Source: Lingula anatina (Eukaryota > Brachiopoda > Lingulata > Lingulida > Lingulidae). Taken from it: DNA of 24,715 nt. The stretch is taken from NCBI RefSeq assembly GCF_001039355.2, contig NW_019774236.1, positions 476,256 to 500,970 of the forward strand, read 5' to 3'. Positions 1-10,700 of this stretch are shown one piece after another. Under the pieces are notes generated by a model. That model worked only from the letters and a program-made list of their open reading frames with translations. It searched no databases and was not told where the DNA came from. The position numbers were made by a program, and so were the translations under genes. Position 1 is the first letter of the stretch; every line of letters begins with the position of its first letter.

Positions 1-108
1 TTTTTTTTTTCCAATTTCATTTGTCTGAATTAAAATTCATTATAATCTTTTGAAATCATGAAATTAGTTGAATAATAATAATTAAACCAAACAGCGCTTT
101 AAATAATG

Positions 109-114
109 TTTATT
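109..114 (-). promoter_or_regulatory. Possible intronic polyadenylation signal AATAAA
   Basis: AATAAA on the minus strand begins 34 bases after the stop at 149-151. A GT-rich piece (GCTGTTTGGTTT) follows within about 30 bases, which is the layout of a cleavage site. The region is AT-rich, so a chance hexamer is plausible. Confidence 0.35.
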
Positions 115-148
115 TTATCTACAAAAAGAAAAATAACTGCTCCAAAAA

Positions 149-151
149 CTA
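149..151 (-). other. In-frame stop if the exon 20 donor is not used
   Basis: Reading past the donor at 159-158 gives three residues (Gly-Thr-Tyr) and TAG. The resulting protein would be a 1129-residue soluble ectodomain. Whether this transcript exists is not known from the sequence. Confidence 0.4.
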
Positions 152-159
152 ATAGGTAC

Positions 160-321
160 CTGTTCCTGCAGTTCTTGGTGCCTTCATGATACTTGGTGTC
201 TCGTAACCCTCCCCATTCACAGCAACAACACGCACCTCGTATTCTGTGGCAGGGTCAAGGCGGGTCAAGACGATATAGTCCTTCTCTGTCTCAATAGGGG
301 TCTTTGACCAAGTCGTCTCAT
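160..321 (-). CDS. Nrg: Exon 20: FN3-5, second part (last exon in window)
   Basis: The acceptor is TTCACTTCAG and the likely donor ACAG|GTACCT. Residues 1073-1126 include DETTWSK, LDPATEYEVRVVAVNGEGYE and the close KAPRTAGT. Splicing at 160 leaves phase 1 for the membrane-proximal and transmembrane exon to the left. If the donor is skipped, the frame runs GTY and stops at TAG (149-151). Confidence 0.9.
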
Positions 322-1750
322 CTGAAGTGAAGATATTAATAGAAGATAAGGAGAAGCTAAAAATGGTGTTAGGATGAAAAAATTTAGGAACTGGACAAGT
401 GTTGTAATATGTATATTCTATAATAAAAGTATTTTAATATATGTCCTATAGGAGTTCAGTGGACTGTCTAGGAATCCTACAGGACTCTACAGGAACCCTA
501 CAGCCCTCTACAGTAATCCTATAGGACTCTATAGGAGGTCCTATAGGAATTCTGCCTGTGACATATGCACTTTAGGATTAAGGGTCAACTTCCTATAGGA
601 TTTCCTATTGGACCCTATAGGAAATTCTTGTCAAGTGTTTGAAAACAAAGAGACAGAGAACAGGGGGCATTCACACTCATATTCAGCATTTTATATAATA
701 ATAAGTGTTAATTGGGACATTACCTGGTTTCTTATACTCCACATAGAAACCATATCCAGGGTTCTCGTCAGCGGGTACCCATGTGACCGTCATGGAGGTG
801 GGTCCAGACACAGTGACCAGGTCCGGCCGCTCTGGGACTGTAAAATATTCGAAATTATTTCAAATTTTATGGAAAATGAAAATGTTGGTTTTTGATATTT
901 TAGTGGTTTTGTCATATTAAACAGTATCATTTGCCATCTGATTTCTTCCTCTAAGATCTGGCCAACATCCAGTAAAGACAAATTTCAACAGAGTAAAAGT
1001 TTCATACTGATTAGATTAAAATGCCTCAACATCCACATGTGAAAATCCTCAAATGAAAATTAAGTCACTCTCAGGAAAGAAAAACTTTACAAGTATTTTA
1101 TCTTTGACTCTCCAAGCAAGTTAAAAAATGTGGACAACGCATTTCCCTTAACAGTACATCTCACATAGAAATAATGACCCATTTTACTGTTGCTAACAGT
1201 TAAAATGCCTGTGTGTAAATGGTTTAATACAACATTAAATCTAGATGTTTTCAGTGCCTTACATCCCATCGCCAATGTCATCTCCTCCAGAACAGCCTCT
1301 TCTCCTCGCCCAGCGCCTGTCCTGGCATACAGCAGTACCCTGTAGTTGGTAACTGGGTCAAGGTCAAGCAGTTTGACCTTCATCTGACTAGGGTCATCTA
1401 TGGACAAGGTCTTAGTGGTGTCCAGTACGTCATCACCGCGGCTACGCGTATTGTTTACTGTTGGGAAGAAATTGAAATCAGTAAGCACACTTTTTATATG
1501 ATTAATAAAAATGTTAAATTCTGAAGCATATCTGATAACTTTACTCTACTGAAATTTTTAACTTGATTTTGATTCAAACAGGACAGACCTGTAACTGTCA
1601 TGTCTGAAGCCTTTTTATCTCTATATATATAAATGTACATACCCATGCAACGTTTTGAATATGAGAGAAAAATAATACACTATGATAGATATGGAATTTA
1701 AAATGTCTATATTCACCAACACAAACTAATTCTGTAGGTATGCTATGTTC

Positions 1751-1785
<35 letters not shown>

Positions 1786-4700
1786 TTTACTATTTCTGTA
1801 TGCAATGTCATATCCTAAGATGTTTCCATTAGGAAAGGCTGGCAGCTCCCAGCTCAGCTCTAGGTGGACAGGACCTTTCCTGAATACTTTGAAGTCTTGA
1901 ACAGCAGATGGCGCTAGTTGATAGGATGGGAAAAACAAAACTCTTCGATCAAAGTTAAATTCCAAATTTTACAATTCCAAAAGAGAGATGCTAACTACAA
2001 TAAAATGTGACTTTAATGTAAGACATGCCTTTAAAAAAAGTTTATTAGGTTTTTAGCAGCGGCTATTGTTGATGCTTAACAGACACATTACATTAAGGAG
2101 AGAGAAACTTTTCTCATTTTCTCCATTACCAAAAGACTGTAATAAAAATATCACTGTCAATAAATTGAAAACTGATATCTGACTCATAAACTCCCAAAAC
2201 TGTTCCAAAAACCTTGGTCATTCACAGGATATCCTAAACCATGTTTTAGAATATGTGACCCCCTACCTCCTTCATCAGTCCTGAATATGACGGAATTACT
2301 GGGTTCTCCTGTGTACTTCTTATTTCTAACAGCCACCTGTGCCACGACTGACGTGAAGGGCGGAAGCTGCTCCAAAGTTCCCGATACGTACTGTAAAACT
2401 TGTCGCCCAATGCGCCTGTTCTTCAGATCGCGAAGCTCGTTGTTTGGGTTGTTGATGGGGACGACAACGACAGAGGTGTCTTTGGGGTCGTCTTCTGGCC
2501 ACCATTTCATCTGATATACACATAACAGCATTACTTTTGTCTTCAGTTATTAAAATAATAAAATATGCACTCCAGATAACTTTGTAAATTTTCTGTACAA
2601 TTTGGTAAACAATGAAATAAAACAAAAAATAAAAACCACTGGTACGTTAGATGGTACCCAAGTTGATGCAGATTTTTAAGTTAACTGCATTTTGTCTTCT
2701 GATAATTTTCTGTTTTCTTTTTCTTTTTGCAGACAGATACATATATGGAATGGTTAGAAGTCCCAAGAAGTACAAATGTAGTCATGTTTAAAAACAATTC
2801 TACTCCATTCTCACCTCGTAACCAACAAAGAATCCTTGCACCGCTTCGTGTGTTGCATCAATGGCGTCCCACAGGAAGTTGGCCGTGGAGTCCGTAGGGG
2901 GGTACTTGTGATCCAGTCGGAAGTTTTGGGGGATCGCATTTGGTACTGGAAGAAAGAACTATCTAACATTACAATATCTCATTATTATGTTACAATTTGT
3001 CTTGAATCATCAATGTTCCTTTTTCACTTTCTTTCAATGCTTTATTCTTTAATTAAAATAAGGGCAATTTATATGGTTCTAGTTTACACAGGAAAGCACA
3101 TAATTAAAACAGGAATTCTATCCCAGATTATGAAGTCTTGGTCATGGGGTTGGGGGGGGGGGGAGGATGAAAGGAGGGGGGTCTATCTAAGAATTTTCAA
3201 CCAAGACACATCTGAGAATTATCCTCACCTCCCTCTCCAGAGAATCCAATAATTTTCTCCGCTGGCTTCCTGGCAGTTCCCATTTCATTCACAGCTTCTA
3301 TTGTGATTTCATATGGCACGTATGTCTCTGACTCTATAAGAGCCTCCTTTTTGGTAAAATCGTCGATCTTTTTCGTCATTTCAGGGGCATTAGGTTGATC
3401 AAGTCGGCGATAGGTTATAAGGTAATGAAAGCCTGGACCGTTCAGTTCTGTTTCATCCAATGCCTGGTCGAAAAATAGATATTTACTACAAAACTAGACC
3501 AATCAATAAATTTTTTCAATAATTTAGATTAATTTCACCCAAAGAAAAGGTCAGACAAATTGGCATAAAGAGCTTAAAACGTAATTTTCTGATTGCAAAT
3601 TAAATGTGATTAATTACTCTTTTTGATGTAAAAATATTTTTGTAATAATCTAAAAACATAATGAGAATACATCACTTCAAAGGATTCATGTATATATATA
3701 TTTATTAGAACTGACTATACCAAAAGTATGAGAAAGACAGTTGGAAGAATTACACACCACACTGAATCACCAACTTAATTTCCTTCAAATCTCATCCACC
3801 AGCACACTTACGTCCCAAACAAGATACAGGGAGTCGGAATCGTAGTCCTGAATTTCGGGGTTACCAGGCTGCCTTGCTGGCACATCCGCAGGGGTGCGGC
3901 ACAAGGTCGAAGTATGGCTACTGGGCTGACTTGTCCCGATTCTGTTCGCGGCCTTGACCCTAAAGTTGAAGGTCATGTAAGGGAACAACTCCACCACGGC
4001 ACTGGTGTAAGGCACGTTGACGGTCTTGATCTCTAGCCATTGGTCAGGATTCCTGGAGTTGTTGTACTCTATGAAGTATTGCTGGATGGGGGCGTTATTG
4101 GGCGGCCCCGGGGTCCACGATATCGAGGCAGACCTGGTGCTGCAGCTGTTCAGAATAACGTTGGTGGGGGGTTCTGGGGGTGCTGGAAATGAAACGCAGA
4201 GAGTGACAAATCTGTATTACTACATATACACCTCTGCTAAGGAGGTTATGGTTTTGCCATTGTTGGTTTGTTATTTGACAGTCTAACTCAATATGGTATG
4301 AAATTTTGGCAAAAACTTAAAGGATAAATCAGAAATGAGCAAACTTAAAATCTGTCAGATATATTTTAATTTTGGTTTGTCAATTTAATTATGATGAGAA
4401 TTGAGTTGCTTTGGGTGAGGTCTGTGCTCGCCGAGTACTTTTGGACTTTTATATATAACTATATTTTTAACTTAATAGGTTATCCAACGTTTTATCTTGA
4501 ACTTGCATATATCCTAACAAATTAAATGCCATCTAAAATCTGACCTCATGAAATAATGCAGCTCGATTCAAGGAGGCACCGCAGTAAAGGAAACACAACT
4601 ATTGTAAAGATTAAAACCTCATTTAGGTTGACTATGGATATACTGCCGTTTTACTATATAATGAACCTCAGAAAATGTTTGTTTAATATAATATCCAATA

Positions 4701-7700
4701 TACTTTACCTTGTCTTCCCACTCTTAACAAAGCTGCATGCAATAAAAGATCAACAAAGATAATGTCTGTAATCTCAAACTACACTAACATAATTTAATAT
4801 TTTAAACCTATTACCTGGTTAGTTCTAAAATCAAAATAACATGAAAATCAGTGAATGATACCAATAATCATAGTATGTAAGGATTATTAGATACGAGACA
4901 TCTACAGTGCCTCTTATGTTTTGTATCTTTTTCTATTACATTTTTTTTCATCTTTCCTGTATTCCATGAAAATAATAAAAGCATTAAGTTGCACCAATTC
5001 TGAATCCAGAACCAGAACTATTAAATATTACCTATTCTGCTGTATTTCTCACAGTCAAAACTTCTTTCTCCACATTTTTTTTTTTTTACCTTTTTCAGGT
5101 TTTTGTGTCTGGTTTTCACATCTTTTAGATAAATGACAGACAGTTTTGGGGTGTTAAAAGTATAATGGAGACAGTAAATGATCCTAAATATGAAATAAAT
5201 GTCCTTAATTATGAAAATCTATATGAAATAAATGTCCTTAATTATGAAAATCTATCTGATCAGCTGTGAAAATGCAACTTGATTAGTAACTTTCAATGGA
5301 ACTGTAAAGGAAACTTTTTTATCAAATACAAAACCATAAACTACACATACCTTCCACTGTCAAAGTAGCTTCTCTCTTGTCCTCATCCAAGCCATTACCT
5401 GCCACACAGGTATACCGAGCATTGTCATTCCTGGATGCAGGGTTAATTACCAGTGACCAATCATTACTTAGGGTGAGGCGGCGGTCTATGTTTAGGTTGA
5501 TTGGTTGGTCATCTTTTAACCAATAAATACGCAGCTTGTGCTCTTCTGCAGCATCAGTAGTAGCTCCACAAGACAAGACAGCCTCTTCACCTATTGCTAC
5601 AACTTGATCTGTAGGTGGGTTGTCAATTACGGTTTTTTCTAAAAGGAAAATCAAAATAAATTTAAAAAATCCTTTTTTTAATATATGAAAATTTTCAGAT
5701 TTTTTTATTTTGTTTTCCTAATTTTGGGTATCAGAAAAATGTATATTTGCAAGAATTTGGCAAAAAATGAAGCTCTTTAACAAAGTGTTTATAAACTTAT
5801 CAACTGATGCATTTATAATTTTTTCCTTTTGCCTTAGACAACAATGGAAGAAAACACCTTTAATTTAGTATATAAATGCCTGATACCACCCATAAAGGAT
5901 AAGTTAAAAATGTCCACCATGTTTCCAGATTCTCACCTCGGACTACCAGCTCCCCAGATGCCTGGATGTTGCCGTATGTGTTCCTTGCCTTACACAAGTA
6001 GTGACCACTATCATCAAGCCTCAGGTCCTGTAATAATCATCATTTTATTCTTTAATATTGAACTCAACTCATTATCATCATTTTCTCTTTAATATATCTA
6101 ACCCAATTCAATGTTATAAAGGTTTCAGACCACTTTTCGAGCAGTTTTGGACTTGAATGTCAATCTATGTCCTTTCCTACAAATAGTCTCCAGTTAAGAG
6201 GATGAATTCCTAAGGTTAGCTGTCAATTAACACTCAATTCCAATAAACAAAGGTCTGATAATTTTTCTTTCCAAATGATTTGGAATGGTGAATACTGCGG
6301 CGGTATCGAAAAAAAATCCAACTAAATATTTAAATTTTTTAGATACACATAGACATTTTCTTTTCTTTTTTTTAACTACTATCATTTTTTACCTTTTGTT
6401 TTCACCTTATACTGATTTTGTGCACAGAGGAAACATGTAAGCCTAAACAACAAAACAATGACCTGCCACCATAACCAAACCATGTCCTCCAACACCCAGC
6501 TTTCCTACCTCAATGACCAAATCTCCATCAGCAGTGACGGTGTGCCTGCCGCCACTTAGAAGCTGACCTTCTTTCTCCCACGTTATTTGTGGGATAGGAG
6601 CACCAAACACACGACACGTCAGGTTAACTTTCTGGTCAACCACTTTCTTGATGTACTTGGGGGGCTCCGTAAGGAAAATGGGTGCCTCAGCTGCAAAGGT
6701 CAAAGGTCATATGGGATGTGATGAATGGGTTAGCCATGTTTTAACATGAGATGTGTTCCCCTTCCCTTGTTACTGTGACACAAAGTTTCTTTAATCAAAG
6801 TTGAAGATTTATCATTTTCAGTTATGTATTACAACTGCCGTTTTCAACCTTTTTCTTCCCTTCCCCCCCCCTCCCCCTCAGGTTTTTCGAGCAGAATTTC
6901 TATTGTTAAATATTTCACCTCTTCAATAACTGACTTTCAGCCTGCAAGCCCAAATACCAAAAACAGAGATAGTGTAAAGCTACATTCACAGCCATTTGAT
7001 CTGTCAGCTTGTACCGGGATCAAATATGGCGCATACATGACAATGAATTCCTGCCTCCCACATGCGCCATCCCTGCAGGGGCAAAACAATTACATATCGC
7101 CATGCTTTCAAGTAGGTCACATACACCATATTTGATCAATAGACTAGCCAGGCTCCGGTCAAACTGGATGTGAACACGGCCTAAAAGTCAACCCAATACA
7201 ACAATAAAATCTGCTCACCTAGCACATTCAAGTAAGCACTGGCAAAGATATACCCGTGTTCATTGGTTACATTGCACTGTACCACACAGGTGTCTGCTGT
7301 CTGCAGGGACTTGAACTGGAGCGCCATGCCGCCATTGATCAGGCTCCTCCTAGAGCTGGCTGGGATATCTAAGAGGAAAGAGGCAAATATTAACCGTGTC
7401 TGAAGTATTTCAGTGTGTTGGTGATGTCAAATAAAGAGAGTAAGGCTGTCTTGTACAATGCAACAGGTCTGTCTTTGAATAGGCAGGACTCATGACTGCT
7501 TAAACTTACAATTTCTGTCATTTGTCAGCCTATTGCCTTTGCTTTAAACTGTCATTCATTGTTAACAACAAGACAATCAATGGAGATATTCTCTCTAAGT
7601 ATTGGTGTCCCAAAGCATGCCTTAACTACATCTTCATCCAATCCTTACCTTCTAGTTTCTCTCCGTTGATGAACCACATGACGTTAGGGATGGGTTTACC

Positions 7701-10700
7701 GCCAGCCTCACACCTAAATATCTTGGTCTCTTGCTCTTCAATGTTTGTATCCGTAGGTTTCTCTATCCAGTATGGCTTTCCTTTAAGAAATTAAAGAGAA
7801 GGTGTGATTTAAAAAAATTAACAAGACTAGAAGGCATGAATAATTAGGCTCAGTCTAAGAATTTGCTTGTCTTTTCTTTTTTTATTGTTAGTTGCAATAT
7901 AGTTCTGTTATCAGAGGAATAGTAATACCCAAGTTCTGAAATCTTTCAGGATATCTTCAATTGTTTCCTCATTTTTTTCATCAGGTATAATTAACATTTC
8001 ACTTTCACTTGAAATTTTAAAAGCATTCTATTTGCTTCACACAAATTATCTTTTAGTAGAATGTTCTACATATATGTTACTGCACTGTTAAACAAAAAAA
8101 GAGTATTTATTTGTTAACTTATTCAACCTTTTCTTAAAAATGGCTGTGTGTAACCTTAACTGCTGGCCAATTACCAAAACAGGTACAGGTATCAAACTAT
8201 CAACATGAGAAAGTGGTCTAAATAAGCAAGGTGGGTATTATACCAACTGTGAGATGTTAACCACGCACATGCAAGTTCAAACAAATAATGCAAAGTCTTC
8301 AAATACAGTTAGCAATAAGTTTCAAACTTTTGTCTTCAAAAATGCTATTTTGAATGGGGAAAAAAATCAAGCTCCAAAATCCTTACATCCCTGTCTGGTC
8401 TATTCACTATTTAAACATTTGAAGGAACATTTAATTAAAGAGTTTAACATCTTAAACCTAAAAAATAGCAATATATTCAGTACGTTTCAAAACAATGCTG
8501 TAGAGGGAATAAGCTCATGAAATCTGAAAGAAACTACTTTTTGAAAAGCGACACTGATACAGCCACCTAATTTTGCAAAAGGGCTGTTAAAATCGCCACG
8601 ATGTGGAAGGGTTGAAATATTTTTTTTAATGTTTCTACTACTGATGCACAAATGCAGAAGTTCAATGCATTCATACTTGGACGTAGCATTGTTGTTGAGT
8701 TTCTTTCTGTAATAAAAGCCCATCAAAATAGTGTATTTAATTATGCATAATCGTGATCTCTTGATCTATAAAATATCTGAGCATAATTAAGTTTCACACT
8801 TATCTCATGTTAGTTTCATTTTATTGGAGATATTTAGGCTAAGATTTCTGCGCTTGCCATTGAGGATGTACACATCTACATATCACAGAAATAGAATATA
8901 CTTCAGATATGTGTGTACTCGCAACTTGAACATAAAAGTCCTCAAACTGATGTATACAAAGTAACCTACAAAATGTCATTTGTGAACTATAACTAGTTTT
9001 CACACTGTCATTAAACCACCTGTCACCTGGTTGCAATCAGAGCAGACTTCCTGCAGAAAACTTCACAAAGCATCCACACATGGAGCAAAAAAATTGACCC
9101 CGAGAGATCAAAGGAAATTATACCAATTTATTTCAGTAAGTAGATGTTTGACATTCTTTGATACTTTTTTTTTTCAGTTTTTTGATTTTCAGTGCATGAT
9201 AATAAGTTTGTTTCAGACAAATACTTATGTTTTAAGTAGCAAATAATCTAGGTTCAATTTTTTAAGGTCATAAGGGCTATTGTGTGTGTCTGTATCTTAA
9301 TTAATCTTAGCCACGTGTTTGTTCATCTGTTTGCTTCCCTCAGGCTCCATTCAGAATAGGGGATTAACTAGTCCGAGGGCCAAATATGGTGACCTACTAC
9401 AAAGTTTGCCATCTTATCTGCTAATAAACACTGAATAGATATCCAGTGAAGAAATATTCAAGTGGGTCGGCCATATTTGAACCTCAGACTAGTTAGTCCC
9501 CTATTCTAAATGTTGCCTCAGTCTGATTACAATTATTTACCTTCCACAGTGACTTGAAACTCCCTGTAAGCACTGGGATTGACCCCATTATTTCCCTCAC
9601 AGAGGTACGTCCCCTCGTCCGCCTCTTGGATGTCCTCGATGACGATCTCGTGGCCGTGCTGGGACTGCTGGTATCTGGGGCTGCCTCTCATTCTCCGCCA
9701 TGTTATTGTTGGGGTGGGACTAGAAGAGGGATTGGAAGATTATCATACATATGTATATCTCTGCTGAGATGTTGCTAATCAGAACATACAAAATTGTTAG
9801 TTTCTGGTTTTTTATTTCTGTATTTTTTTCTTTTTTTTTTCTTGATGTGTGCTAGTTTCTGGCAATACTGCAACTGTGTTTACTATCATGGTTAAAAATG
9901 TTATCTACAAACAGGGTAATAGTTTGACTTGAGACTGTAACAAAACTTCAGCAAAGGGCAATACTTACTCAACCCACAAATCAGAGAATGAGACTTAATT
10001 GTGAGAAGTCATGCTTATTTAATTTGTAATTAACAACTCTACTGGTAGAAATTTAGTTCACATAAAAAAGTTTGCCATTTTTCCACTGTTACATAACAAA
10101 ACATATTAAACATAACTGCTACTTACTATCCACCAAAAATGCACTTCATCCTCAGCGTCTCTCCCCTCATCTTGATAATAGTGGTAGGCGAGGAATAGAG
10201 CAAGACAGGGGAATTTCGACGAGCTTGCGCTGCAGGTAAATAATTTAACTTTTATCATCATATGTGCATAGTATGTTGATCAATAATATAAGAGACTCAT
10301 CACTCAACACTATCAGTTAACCACATTACTTTTAACTGGTACACTGGGACTGGTAAATGTGACCGCACCCCACCCCACCACCACACCCAATGCATAGTTA
10401 CATGTTTGTTATTGCCAAACTAGAGCGGTACAGAAAACAGTACCCCTCAATGTAAAAAGGTCTGTACATAGTTTAATGGGTATCTTCGTACCAATTGTAC
10501 CCTGCGGTTCTATCTGAGAGTCTCCGCCCTGAACCGTCGTCCTGATGAAGTTATTGGTCACTGCGCAGATGTAAGATTTACCATTCTGGGCATCATCAGG
10601 AATAATATTGGCGAAGTAGAGATTTCCTGGAAAAATAGAGATTTAAATGCAATTATATATTTGTAAGCTATTTAATTGTTCAAAGCAAAAATTCTACACT

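Larger units (their letters stand above)
1..159 (-). other. Partial intron after exon 20
   Basis: It opens with the donor GTACCT. A pyrimidine-rich stretch ending in TTTTTGTAG occurs, but reading on in phase 1 reaches TAA within a few codons, so I see no coding exon here. The next exon should lie left of the window. Confidence 0.6.
4183..5350 (-). other. Intron between exons 12 and 13
   Basis: 1.17 kb of AT-rich DNA. It contains the 33-bp tandem duplication listed separately and, near 4210-4280, a possible short copy of a dispersed repeat. No exon is needed here, since exon 12 joins exon 13 in frame at the Ig6-FN3-1 boundary. Confidence 0.75.

Noticed and set aside
1-106. Possible exon after TTTTTGTAG
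   Set aside because: In the required phase it meets a stop after a few codons and lacks a hydrophobic segment.
1726-1965. Open frame with a run of tyrosines
   Set aside because: It is exon 17 read through its donor into the ATT microsatellite; the tyrosines are intronic.
3145-3182. G-quadruplex near the exon 14 donor
   Set aside because: The G strand is the non-transcribed sense for this gene; the RNA is C-rich here.
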